Assembly (NCBI GenBank): GCA_965214295.1
Contig: OZ243944.1
Location: 2,108,001-2,172,000 of the forward strand
Reading direction: 5' to 3'
From: JAJDUF01 sp965214295
GTDB lineage: Bacteria; Chloroflexota; UBA11872; UBA12225; JAJDUF01
DNA length: 64,000 nt
The notes below the pieces were generated by a model that worked only from the letters and a program-made list of their open reading frames with translations, had not been told where the DNA came from and made no database searches. Position numbers and translations under genes: made by a program. This document shows, piece by piece, positions 11,001 through 18,730 of the stretch (position 1 is its first letter; each line of letters starts with the position of its first letter).

Positions 11001-14000
11001 ATCACAATGGCGTCCAACTCACGCCCGCGTCGGTGGTCGACAACCTGCCGGATACGGAGGCGTTCGGCGTGGGCACGCTGGCACTGGGGAGCCGGCAGCG
11101 GCATATTGCCAGCCACTTCATTGGGGGCGAGCTCGACGAACTGCGGATCTACCGGCGGGTGCTGACAGCGGATGAGGTGGCGGCGCGGTATGCGGCGGGG
11201 CGCGGGGTGTATGGCGCGCCTGACGCGGACTTGGTGGCGGGGTGGCACTTCGACGAGAGCCGTGGGGACACGGCCGCGGACTACAGCGGGAACGGACACA
11301 CGCTGACGTTGAGCGGCCCCACTTGGGTCGAGGACAGCCCGGCAGTGACGGCCTACACCTATGATCGGTTGGGGAACCTGACCGGCGTGACCGATGCGGC
11401 CGGGAATCAGACGACCATCAGCTATGACGGGCTGGGGCGCAAGACCCAGGTGGTGGACCCCGACACCGGCACCTGGACCTACGGCTACGACGCGCTGGGG
11501 CGCCTGACCAGCCAGACCGATGCGGTGGGCAACCGGCTCACCTTCAGCTATGACTTGATCGGCCGCCTGACCCAGCAGCAGGGCACGCCACCGGGCGGCA
11601 GCGCCAGCACGCTGGCGACCCACACTTACGACGCCGGGGGTGCTGCGGCGCACGCGCTAGGCCGACGCACTGCCCTGACCGATGCATCCGGCAGCACGAC
11701 CTGGGCCTACGACAGCCGCGGGCGGGTGACGAGCCAGACGCAGACTATCCTCGGCGCGACCTACACGACCGGGTGGCGCTACGATAGCCTGGACCGGCCG
11801 GTGGGGCTGACCTACCCCGATGGGGAAGTGGTGACTACCGCGTATGGGGCGCACGGACTGCCGGTGAGCGCGGTGGGGCACCGGCCCTATGTGACCGGGG
11901 CGACCTACAGCGACCAGCTGCAGCCGCTGGGCTGGACCTACGGCAACGGCACCACGGCCGACTTCGACTACTACGACCAGGCCAATGAGAGCGACCCGGC
12001 CAGCGCAGCGCAGCCGCGGGACTACCGCTTGAAGCAGCTGACCTATCGGGACGCGGGGAACACGCTGTTGCAGCAGCACAGCTATCGCTATGATCGCGGC
12101 GGGAATATCACCGACTGGTGGCAGCAGGACCGCACGACGGGGCCGTGGCGCTGGACGGCGACCTATGACGCGCGGGATCGGCTGACCGGCGCCACCGTGA
12201 ACGGCGGCCCGGCCGGGGTGACGCCGACGGCGTTCACGTATGCCTACGATGCCGTGGGGAATATCACCAGGGGGCCGCTGGGCAGCTACACCTATGGGGA
12301 CAGCGCACACGTCCACGCGGCCACGGCGGCCGGGACTACGCACACCTACACCTACGATGCCAACGGGGCGGTGCTGACCCGCACCGAGGCGGGCACGAGC
12401 TACACGCATAGTTATGACGTGCAGGGGCGCCAGACCGGCGTGACGGTAGACGGGAGCAGCACCGGGTTCGTCTACAACGGCGACGGGGAGCTGGTCGCCC
12501 GTCAGGTGGCCGGGAGCACCGTGGCGCATTATGCCGCGGGCGGGCTGTACGAGCGCGAGGCGACGACGGGCACGACTAAGAAGTATGCGACCTTCGGGGG
12601 CCGGCGGGTGGCCCTAACGGAGACGGCCCCCCACACGGCGCTGGCGTTCGACGGGGTAGATGACAGCGCCACTGTCTCGCTGGACCTGAGCGACACCAGC
12701 GTAGTGAGCGTGGACTTTTGGGTGCGGGCGCCGAGCACTTCTGGCTCTTCTGGGCGACTGATGGAATTTACGGCCGGGGATAACCGCTGGATTTTACGCA
12801 TGAGCAGTACGCCGGGGAATTTAGGCGTGTACCTCGATGGGACCGGCGGAATACGGTGGGGTGTTTGGTATGGCGGGGTGCTGGAGGTGGACTGGCAACA
12901 TCTGGTCGTCATCATGGAGCGGGGCAGCCCGCCGACGGTCACGGTCTACCGCAATGGCGTCCGGGTCGAGCCAACTTCTGTGTCGGAAACGGACAACGTT
13001 GTTGGTACGTTTGGCATGGGTACGCTGGCGCTGATGAGCCGTGGGGGTACCAACCTTTTCGGTGGCGGCGAGCTGGACGAGCTGCGGATTTACCAACGGG
13101 CGCTGACGGCAGCGGAGGTGGCGGCGCGGTATGCGGCCGGGCGCGGGGCGTCTGGCGCGGCGGAGCCGGACCTGGTGGCGGGCTGGCACTTCGACGAGGG
13201 CCACGGCACGACGGCCGCGGACTACAGCGGGAACGGGCACACGCTGACGCTGGCTGGCGGGCCACGCTGGGTCAGCGGCCACGTCGCCAGCCCCCAGGGC
13301 ACGGCGCTGGCCTTCGATGGGGTGGACGACACGGCGACGGTCCCGCTGGACCTGAGCGACACCGACACACTAACCTTCGACTTCTGGCTCCATCGCCCGA
13401 GCATTGAGGGCACGGCCGGGAGGATCTTCTCCTTTAAGGCGGGTTACAAGTGGTTGTATGTGCGGGTGGAGTCGTCGCAGCGGCTCCTGGTCAACCTGAT
13501 CAACTACACCCTGGGCGAGGCACGGTTCCGGCTCTGGTACGACAACGTGCTTACCGACGCCTGGCAGCATGTGGTCATCGTCGTGGAGCGGGGCAGCCCG
13601 ACGACCGTCACGACCTACCATAACGGTGTCCGGCTCACGCCGACCGGGCAGGATCGTAGTGAGGCCCAGTTGGGCCTATTTGGCGCGGGCACGCTCTGGG
13701 TGATGAGCTCGCAGGGCACCGGCGAGTTCACTGGCGGGGAGCTAGACGAGCTGCGGATTTACCAACGGGCGCTGACGGCAGCGGAAGTGGCGGCGCGGTA
13801 TTCGGCGGGCCGGGGGCAGTATGGCTTCCCGGAGCCGGCCCTGCTGGCGGGCTGGCACTTCGACGAGGGCCGGGGCAGCAGCGCCTACGACTACAGTGGC
13901 AACGGCCACACGCTGACGCTGGCCGGCGGGCCAAGTTGGGCCAGTGGCCACGTGGCCGCGCCGCCGGTCCACTACCTCCACCAGGATCACCTGGGCACGA

Positions 14001-15013
14001 CCAGCCTGGTGACGATGGCGGCAGGCGCCTGGGCCGGGGCCAGCTTCCACGCCCCGTTCGGCGCCCCCTGGCACGCGGCCGGCACCCTGAACACGGACCG
14101 CCGCTACACGGGCCAGCGCAGCTTGGAGCGCAGCCTAGGCAGCCTGTACCACTACCAGGCCCGCTGGTACACGCCGGTGCTGGGCCGCTTCCTCTCGCCC
14201 GATCCGATTGTGCCGGAGCCGGGCAATCCGCAGGCACTCAATCGCTACAGCTACGTCTACAACAACCCCCTCCTCCATATCGATCCGAGCGGCCTGGTCA
14301 CCATCCGCAACTCGGCCGGGGAGGTCTGGGATGGCGAGTGGCTCACCCTGCCTCTGCTCGGCCGCAAATTCATCGGCCAGCGCAAGCTGTATGACCGTGG
14401 CGACTATTGGAAGTTCGGGGGTGGCCGGTACCTGGCCTGTCGTCCGGGGCGCTGCACCTATTACCAGCAGCATTACTTCGAGGGCTACTGGGTCTGGCAA
14501 GCGCGGCCCGCGCCGGCCGATCAGCCGACCGAGGGGGGGCCGGCAACGCCCGAGGGCGGGGCGGACTGTACGGATCCGAGCAGTCGGGACTTCTGTCTGG
14601 TGCCGATCCCCTTCGGTCGCTACATCCTGCCCTTGTTCAGCAAGTTCTTTGAGTGGGCGGGCGGTGCCAAACGGGGTATTCGGAGCCTTGCCGATGAGAT
14701 AGCTGCCGCCAGGGCGCAAGGCCGCAAGGTTTTCGTCATCGGCGAGAATATGACGCGGGTGAGGCGGGCCGCGGGTCAATTCGGCGCGGACATTTATGAG
14801 CCTGGTGGCAACGTTCCACCAACCAACTGGCTGACCAACAATAAGCAGTGGATCCAGAAGTGGATGCGTAGGGATGCGCTGTTCATCGATATCGGACGGG
14901 ATCCCGAAAGAGTGAAGTATCGCAATCCTATCAGTCCGTACTACGATATGGAAGTCCAACAACTCCAAGGGCGTAACTACCAGCATCATGTAAGGATCGC
15001 CGACTATGACTGA
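5054..15013 (+). CDS. giant secreted RHS/YD-repeat polymorphic toxin
   Basis: A 3319-residue protein. A hydrophobic segment near residues 30-50 would export or anchor it. Residues ~55-635 are a Thr/Pro/Ala-rich stalk of TATPT repeats. RHS/YD repeats (GxxxxYxYDxxGRL patterns) fill ~720-1870 and ~2095-2530. Three LamG/concanavalin-like domains are inserted at ~1874-2094, 2529-2746 and 2749-2969. The RHS core closes at ~2971-3079 (HYLHQDHLGTTSL, then RYTGQRS, YHYQARWY, GRFLSPDPI, LNRYSYVYNNP, IDPSG). Residues ~3080-3319 are a variable C-terminal toxin tip with segments FVIGENMTRV, WIQKWMRRDALFIDIGRDP and NPISPYYDMEVQQL; I do not recognise a named toxin family for it. The RHS shell is expected to encase and cleave off the tip. 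An immunity gene overlaps the 3' end. Confidence 0.9.
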   Translation: MPWGHRSEAPGGAVANWPGWVTGGSRVGAPLLALMLCAVLLAIILPVTVSATTTPAPARLTTSDTATTTPALLTPTANASPTGTAAPIATTTAAVLSPPATAIPTATMAVGPTATATVAPTTVRAPPPATTTPAPAGSAGPIGGFGALPPPLGEHRAVTLDGSQGGTLVSDDGSLTLRIPPGAVEGPVHFSIQRRAVPGVGSTGGTGAAVPGEGAAGLLDGSGPGVGPTERTDSTIPAGVVGVPHAFFWVDLRAAAVVMATTTATGLPPTGTTTTTPTPTATATATPITTVVPTTVTPTATVSPTTVSATATGTVTPTVTITPPPTATATLPVPATAVSTATPTTATTTAAVLPATARATAPGTSAVAVAARQGSTLISADGRRALRLSPGATGGQVRFSLQRRAVSRVRASGSTATTTATALPPTPTATMTDTPVPTATPTATATATPAPTSQPTATPTATMTDTPVPTATPTATATATPAPTSQPTATPTPTPTPAPTATMTTTPTPMVPATVTPTPEATATAALTVTATPTGTATTTVATLTPTATATPTGTATTTVATLTPTVTATPTGTATTTVATLTPTATATPTGTATTTAATLTPTATPTATATPTGTATTTTTTLPPTPPAAGEPALHQFAVPLTLTLRVPPEVLQGLRREHGLLPEHLGWWQYDEAAQVWRRQPARYDPATGLLTVRLEHFSQGAAGASPDGAPSTPPSMANYASDLFTGWPTAAYPLPVPPGMGGLAPSVGLRYFGGTVDLTQNIPAPPTDQANWVGYGWQLGLGVIKRDESTGKYSLQLNGQSSALIESGGRYYTDPEQFLRIERIEHSVSLSGGQTWRAKYWRVTDRDGTQYRFGSELPTSTGAGQTTGSVQWRYHEQKRDITHYYLDQVTDARGNRWTVSYDLVLASIPGGNYARAVYPREIRYTQHTSSAVVGQRRVLFERDTREVGGIKDYETDAEYDARVGTGKAAEAQRFFAEQRLTRISTWVRESSSASWQEVRRWDLGHQYPAASHTGADIYKNRLLLASIAPRDAGGTNALPTTTYDYDGEGRLTRIRNGYGGEVHYSYEQYQADGDTDSDYRYKRVRTRTVESGMTNGGTSQPEQHVTTYTYGDGQTLYGGTPGYPWVDAVDAVGKTRHYFHAAHDAPPPRTNRPGLRGRPTKTETYLADGTKVNVHSQTWDLRRAFIGTFKAYRSGRIDLGGATNHIYVHLHPSRVWKRVTGPSEYERYGIAADESNVEEVAASAGGRWFGQRGYIRTPALETFLRSDTATGLAYYAPGGATADARNDLCHLARAGNVYPLNVHGAALLQSYSCLERDDSSTATTYKSRRTDLAWATNYLYVRYPPSWVWRRVRGPSEYERYGIAVDESNVTHVAELEGGKWFGHFGYNPGPANNTYLRSDNPPTGIHSDLLRTGIASHPASQPGSAARADLCRLAGPGKMYPQNVHAAALLTLYDCLGDGGSDAVSDEVAQAERHIVTLAAEEWWSSDRTGKQVVRTEYAYDQYGNQVRVIEHGDVAASDDERTTVREFVPNESHWLLNQPSTETVHRGVEAAPSASTALVETRISYDGQAHGVAPTQGLPTRVERRSAQTSTLKTVTLTQYDAYGQPTRVTQLADPVNGSENDSTNPVTTTTYDSIYQTFPAQESVWLAHSGGTPTSSLTTTRTFDFGTGQVTSVTDPNGAVTSYKYDTFGRLTKVIRPGDSETVPAVAYEYAYGSAPNRLLTVEKDGSADGGRHTVQFYDGLGRLIETKTELADNVNNQGRHSVVRRLYTDRDLVAQAYVPWGTSAQSSNDFLTKFEYVEKQAGQPSTRTTYDGAGRMTQVMAPDDSVTTTAYGDGMHILTDANGHQRREHTDGYGRLRQVDEVQPGGTALAFDGTDDSATVPLDLSDTSTLTLDFWVKSPRTTVNYGALLEFWAGDTDKSWSIWLLPNNAQYFNVTMGTGYTISSYQHNYYGVLTTAWQHLVVILQRGPTTTITVYHNGVQLTPASVVDNLPDTEAFGVGTLALGSRQRHIASHFIGGELDELRIYRRVLTADEVAARYAAGRGVYGAPDADLVAGWHFDESRGDTAADYSGNGHTLTLSGPTWVEDSPAVTAYTYDRLGNLTGVTDAAGNQTTISYDGLGRKTQVVDPDTGTWTYGYDALGRLTSQTDAVGNRLTFSYDLIGRLTQQQGTPPGGSASTLATHTYDAGGAAAHALGRRTALTDASGSTTWAYDSRGRVTSQTQTILGATYTTGWRYDSLDRPVGLTYPDGEVVTTAYGAHGLPVSAVGHRPYVTGATYSDQLQPLGWTYGNGTTADFDYYDQANESDPASAAQPRDYRLKQLTYRDAGNTLLQQHSYRYDRGGNITDWWQQDRTTGPWRWTATYDARDRLTGATVNGGPAGVTPTAFTYAYDAVGNITRGPLGSYTYGDSAHVHAATAAGTTHTYTYDANGAVLTRTEAGTSYTHSYDVQGRQTGVTVDGSSTGFVYNGDGELVARQVAGSTVAHYAAGGLYEREATTGTTKKYATFGGRRVALTETAPHTALAFDGVDDSATVSLDLSDTSVVSVDFWVRAPSTSGSSGRLMEFTAGDNRWILRMSSTPGNLGVYLDGTGGIRWGVWYGGVLEVDWQHLVVIMERGSPPTVTVYRNGVRVEPTSVSETDNVVGTFGMGTLALMSRGGTNLFGGGELDELRIYQRALTAAEVAARYAAGRGASGAAEPDLVAGWHFDEGHGTTAADYSGNGHTLTLAGGPRWVSGHVASPQGTALAFDGVDDTATVPLDLSDTDTLTFDFWLHRPSIEGTAGRIFSFKAGYKWLYVRVESSQRLLVNLINYTLGEARFRLWYDNVLTDAWQHVVIVVERGSPTTVTTYHNGVRLTPTGQDRSEAQLGLFGAGTLWVMSSQGTGEFTGGELDELRIYQRALTAAEVAARYSAGRGQYGFPEPALLAGWHFDEGRGSSAYDYSGNGHTLTLAGGPSWASGHVAAPPVHYLHQDHLGTTSLVTMAAGAWAGASFHAPFGAPWHAAGTLNTDRRYTGQRSLERSLGSLYHYQARWYTPVLGRFLSPDPIVPEPGNPQALNRYSYVYNNPLLHIDPSGLVTIRNSAGEVWDGEWLTLPLLGRKFIGQRKLYDRGDYWKFGGGRYLACRPGRCTYYQQHYFEGYWVWQARPAPADQPTEGGPATPEGGADCTDPSSRDFCLVPIPFGRYILPLFSKFFEWAGGAKRGIRSLADEIAAARAQGRKVFVIGENMTRVRRAAGQFGADIYEPGGNVPPTNWLTNNKQWIQKWMRRDALFIDIGRDPERVKYRNPISPYYDMEVQQLQGRNYQHHVRIADYD
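8628..9441 (+). repeat. tandem duplicated ~130-residue domain inside the RHS shell
   Basis: Two adjacent copies (about 8628-9012 and 9042-9441) share the ordered segments RxDLxxATNxxYVxxxPSxVW, GPSEYERYGIA, DESNV, GGxWFG, TxLRSD, a DLCxLA motif and YPxNVHxAALL. They interrupt the YD-repeat array of the RHS protein. The conserved Trp, Cys and His pattern suggests a folded module, not a diverged YD repeat. I cannot name the domain. Confidence 0.7.
13097..14084 (+). repeat. 988-bp perfect direct repeat, copy 1 (inside RHS gene)
   Basis: Covers the end of the second LamG domain, the whole third LamG domain and the start of the RHS core. I found it base-for-base identical to 20252-21239 (offset 7155), ending at a C/G mismatch at 14085/21240. 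The identity implies recent duplication or gene conversion between the expressed RHS gene and the last orphan module. Confidence 0.92.
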
Positions 15014-15545
15014 GACCTACTACCATCTCTATCCTACTTTCAAGGAACACTGCTTGCAGATCTTCACCTTCCTTATCACAGATTATGGCTGTGGTAGTCC
15101 CTCCTATGAAGAGAGTGGTATGCATTTCGCCACGGTGACCTATAGAAATACCACCACGGGCGTTGAAATCTACTTCGAACCCCGGGAGAACTATATATAT
15201 ATCAAACTCATCCAGCTCATCAATGGTGAAGTGCCCGATTATTTATGGCACGCCGATCATTGGGCCCATTTAGGTTTACTCCTTAGATTTCGCAGATCAA
15301 CCTTGAGTATTTCGCGCAAGGAATGGGGTGACTGGATGGACGCGAAGGACATCGGGGTGATTCTGCAACAGTACGCGGTGGCACTCCGAACGTATGCAGC
15401 GGATATCCTTGTAGGTGACTTCTCCGTCTTCACGGCGTTCCACGCGAGATATCCACCCGAGAATCTGGGCGCTTCCCTCGGACTCGACCCGCCACAAACC
15501 GACGACCCAGCGAGCAGCGCAGACGATAGGCCACACCGCCGCTAG
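15006..15545 (+). CDS. putative immunity protein for the main RHS toxin
   Basis: A 179-residue protein whose ATG overlaps the 3' end of the RHS gene by 8 bp (ATGACTGAG), the tight coupling typical of toxin-immunity pairs. It is much less GC-rich than the RHS gene, as immunity cassettes often are. The sequence is soluble, aromatic and acidic (TYYHLYPTFKEHC; EIYFEPRENYIYIKLIQL; DYLWHADHWAHLGLLLRF). I do not recognise a named Imm family. The last ~25 residues (DDPASSADDRPHRR) are low complexity and may be run-through at the junction with the next RHS fragment. Function is inferred from position. Confidence 0.7.
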   Translation: MTETYYHLYPTFKEHCLQIFTFLITDYGCGSPSYEESGMHFATVTYRNTTTGVEIYFEPRENYIYIKLIQLINGEVPDYLWHADHWAHLGLLLRFRRSTLSISRKEWGDWMDAKDIGVILQQYAVALRTYAADILVGDFSVFTAFHARYPPENLGASLGLDPPQTDDPASSADDRPHRR

Positions 15546-16561
15546 AGGGCCACCAAGGGGCCAGCTTCCATGCCCCGTTCGGCGCCCCCTGGCACGCGGC
15601 CGGCACCCTCGCCGCCGGTCAAAGCGCCAGTGCCACGGACCGGCGCTACACGGGCCAGCGGTCGCTAGAGGGCAGCTTAGGCAGCCTGTACCACTACCAA
15701 GCGCGCTGGTACTCGCCGGTGCTGGGCCGCTTCCTCTCGCCCGATCCGATTGTGCCGGAGCCGGGCAATCCGCAGGCACTCAATCGCTATGCCTATGTCT
15801 ACAACAATCCCTTCATCTACATCGATCCCTCGGGACTGGTCACCATCCGTAACTCGGCTGGGGAGGTCTGGGATGGCGAGTGGGTCGACGGGCGCTTCCA
15901 AGGCCACCGCAAGCTGTTCGGCTCTGGCGATCTGACCCGGCTCGGCAGTAGCCGGTGGCTGGCCTGTCGCAATGGGGACTGCACCCCGTACAAGCAGCAC
16001 TACTATGAGGGCTACTGGGTGCTGCGTAAGCGGCCTCTGCTAGAGGTATTGGCCCAGGCAGTTGTCGCGGCCGTCACCGGCGGGGCCGAACTCGCGGCCA
16101 ACGGCGAAGAGCCTGGAAGCAGCTTCTGTTTCGGGAACCAGCCCATCCCGCTGCTCAACGGCACGCTTGGCATGATACCCCAGCCGGGCTTTGCCTGGCC
16201 TGGTGGGAGTCCGGGCAACCGCGTGAAGCCCAAGCGTCCCACCATGGTCTATCGGTCTATCGGCCCCGATGGCCGGGTGAACTATGTCGGCATGACGTAT
16301 GTTGATCAATTCAAAGTACGTAGTCGTGCTCATAAGCGCCAAAAAGGTATAGACATAGAGCCGATACCCGGGCTGAATAACCTCACCCGCCAGGAGGCCC
16401 ATGCCGCTGAAGAAGCGCTCATTGTGCGTTACCGTATGCGGAAAGAAGGGGGGACGCTGCTCAATCAGCGTCACAGTATCTCCCCCCGCCGGGGCGACTA
16501 TGAGCCGCTCCTACAACTCGGCCGGGCGATCTTGCGCTCAGTCGGGTATGCTGATCCATAA
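15542..16561 (+). pseudogene. orphan RHS C-terminal module with GIY-YIG-like toxin tip
   Basis: A displaced toxin cassette. It starts abruptly inside the RHS core (GASFHAPFGAPWHAAG) with no promoter or start of its own; the first possible initiator is a GTG at 15719. It keeps RYTGQRS, YHYQARWY, GRFLSPDPI and IDPSG, then a linker shared with the main gene (RNSAGEVWDGEW), then a new tip. The tip carries TMVYRSI, RVNYVGMTYVDQF, RAHKRQ, IPGLNNL, EEALIVRY and LLNQRHSIS, matching GIY-YIG/URI-type nuclease toxins (the Tyr-Val-Gly and a distal Glu are visible). Such orphan tips are thought to act as donors that replace the expressed tip by recombination in the shared core. Classed as pseudogene because it lacks a proper 5' end. 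Confidence 0.75.
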
Positions 16562-16596
16562 CCCGGCGGAGGCAGCACGCAGCAGGAGGGAGCCGG

Positions 16597-17469
16597 ATGA
16601 GTCCACGCCAGCAGAAGCGCCGCAAGCGCCCCCGGATCGGGGACGTGATCGAGATCGCTACCCCCAAGGGGTTTGCCTATGCCCAGTTCACCCACGACCA
16701 TCCGATACGCGGCGAGGTGCTCCGCATCCTGCCGGGGCTGTATGCGACCCGGCCCGCCGACCTGGCGGCTTTGGTGCAGCAGCGCGAACGCTATGTCACC
16801 TTCTATGGGCTGCGGTCGATCCTTATGGACAACGAAGTTACCGTCGTGGGCGGGCGCGAGGTGCTGGAAGTGGCTATCGTGGGGCTGTTCCCCGTGCCCG
16901 CGCGCAATCGTCCCTTTCCGCTCTTTCGCTCGCCGGGCGGCGATATCCAGGACAACGGCGAGTTCCCGTTTTGGACCCTCTGGGATGGCTGGGATGGGGA
17001 GACGGCGCAGCGTGTAGAGCGGCTCACGGAGTCCCAACGGGACCTGCCGCTGAGTGGGAACCCCAGTCATCCGCTGTTCATTGACCGGATCGTCACCGGC
17101 TGGTCGCCCCGCGACTGGCCAGAGCCAGTACAGGAAGCGGAGCCGGAGGCGGCACCATCGGCGGCATCAGCGGCGCCACCACTGCGGCATTTCCTGCACT
17201 TCCCGACGGAAGCGGCGGCCGAGCGGGCGGCGACGCGGCTGCGGGCGGATGGGTACACGGACGTGGTCGTGGAGGCACCGGAGAGCGCGTACTTCGAAGA
17301 GGAGACCCCGCCCGGGACCCAACCCTTGGATCGCGATTGGGACGTCTTCGCCAGCGGGGACGTCCCACCGCCGGGGGAGCCGTTCGGGGACACGCGGGCG
17401 CACCTGGAAGCGCTGGCGGCGTCCTTGGGCGGCGAATACGACGGCTGGGAGTTGGCTGTCCGCGACTAA
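16597..17469 (+). CDS. two-domain immunity protein (Imm26-like + RraB-like)
   Basis: A 290-residue protein 35 bp after the orphan toxin, with GGAGG before its ATG. After a basic start, residues ~14-165 (IGDVIEIATPKGFAYAQFTH; GLYATRPADLAALV; PARNRPFPLFR; WTLWDG; DLPLSGNPSH) resemble the Imm26-type immunity fold. A Pro/Ala/Glu linker leads to residues ~195-290 (RHFLHFPTEAAAERAATRL; FGDTRAHLEALAASLGGEYDGWEL), which look like an RraB domain (regulator of ribonuclease E activity), known to recur among immunity proteins. It presumably neutralises the adjacent GIY-YIG-like tip. Family names come from pattern memory only. Confidence 0.68.
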   Translation: MSPRQQKRRKRPRIGDVIEIATPKGFAYAQFTHDHPIRGEVLRILPGLYATRPADLAALVQQRERYVTFYGLRSILMDNEVTVVGGREVLEVAIVGLFPVPARNRPFPLFRSPGGDIQDNGEFPFWTLWDGWDGETAQRVERLTESQRDLPLSGNPSHPLFIDRIVTGWSPRDWPEPVQEAEPEAAPSAASAAPPLRHFLHFPTEAAAERAATRLRADGYTDVVVEAPESAYFEEETPPGTQPLDRDWDVFASGDVPPPGEPFGDTRAHLEALAASLGGEYDGWELAVRD

Positions 17470-17531
17470 CCGCCTCCGCTGCCGCTGCAGACCTTACGGC
17501 TGGTCGCCACACGCCAGCCGCCGCACCTTTC

Positions 17532-18700
17532 CAACTGCATACGCCGGGTACTGACCGCCGGCCCTGGTGGCCGGCTGGCACTTCGATGAGGGGCAGGGCA
17601 GCAGCGCCTCCGACTCCAGCGGCAACGGCCACACGCTGACGCTGACCGGCGGGCCGCGCTGGGTCACGGGCCACGTAGTCGCACCGCCGGTCCACTATCT
17701 GCACCAGGACCACCTCGGCACGACCAGCCTGGTGACGACGGCGGCGGGCGCCTGGGCCGGGGCCAGCTTCCACGCCCCATTCGGCGCCCCCTGGCACGCG
17801 GCCGGCACCCTGAACACGGACCGGCGCTACACTGGGCAGCGGAGCCTAGAAAACAGCCTGGGCAGCCTGTACCACTACCAGGCCCGCTGGTACTCGCCGG
17901 TGCTGGGCCGCTTCCTCTCGCCCGATCCCATCGTGCCCAATCCCGTCAACCCACAGCACCTCAATCGCTACAGCTACGCCCTGAATAACCCCTTCCTTTA
18001 CACCGATCCCTCCGGGCTGGTCATCGTCCGCAACTCGGCCGGGGAGGTCTGGGATGGCGAGTGGGGCGAATCGCCGGAGGGCGGGCGCTTCCGCGGTCGC
18101 CGCAAGCTGTACGACCCTGGCGATCTGACCCGGCTCGGCAGTAGCCGCTGGCTGGCCTGTCGCGACGGGGAATGCACCCCGTACAAGCAGCATTACTATG
18201 ATGGCTACTGGGTGTTGCGGGAGTTGAAGGAGGACATCGAGCGCGCGCTCAATTGCAAGAATCCTGATAGCACCCCCTGCCTGCTCTTCCAGCGGGGCCT
18301 CATCCCCGGCGTGCTGGGGGTCTTGGTGGGCAAGGATCGACCAGACTGGGGCGACGGCCCCGCCGACCGGGGACCCACGACCGTCTATCATGCTATCGAA
18401 TGGGGCCAGGTGGTCTATGTCGGCATCACAAATGACTTCGAGCGGCGTGAACGCGAGCATTGGCGCGAAAAAGGTATCAGGATAACGCGGATACCGGGGC
18501 TAGAAGACGAAGAGTACGAGAATGCCCGGTCCATTGAAGAAGCGCTCATCGTCTATCACAAGCTCGGGAAGGAAGGGGGGACCCTGCTCAATGAGCGCCA
18601 CAGTATCTCCCCTCTGTGGCCCGACTATCTGGACCGCCTAGCTTACGGGGCTACGCGCTTGTTCCAAGAAGGGTATTATGACGATTTTCCGTTGCCGTGA
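17532..18700 (+). pseudogene. second orphan RHS module with GIY-YIG toxin tip
   Basis: Starts inside a LamG tail (AGWHFDEGQGSSASD, from a GTG at 17567) directly after a junction sequence (CATACGCCGGG) that recurs before the next module. It then runs through the RHS core (HYLHQDHLGTTSL, RYTGQRS, YHYQARWY, GRFLSPDPI) into a toxin tip. The tip has TTVYHAIEWGQVVYVGITND, ERREREH, RITRIPGLED, IEEALIVYHKLG and LLNERHSISP: a clear GIY-YIG/URI nuclease signature, closer to consensus than the previous module. The two tips share the C-terminal half, so they are related by duplication and divergence. No native promoter or true start is evident. Confidence 0.78.
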
Positions 18701-18730
18701 GGTAGGCAACACGCACCAGGAGGAAACGGC

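Noticed and set aside
9500..13621. Several 80-290-codon minus-strand frames opposite the RHS gene
   Set aside because: High-GC shadow frames without family motifs; identical copies occur opposite the duplicated 988-bp block, as expected for shadows.
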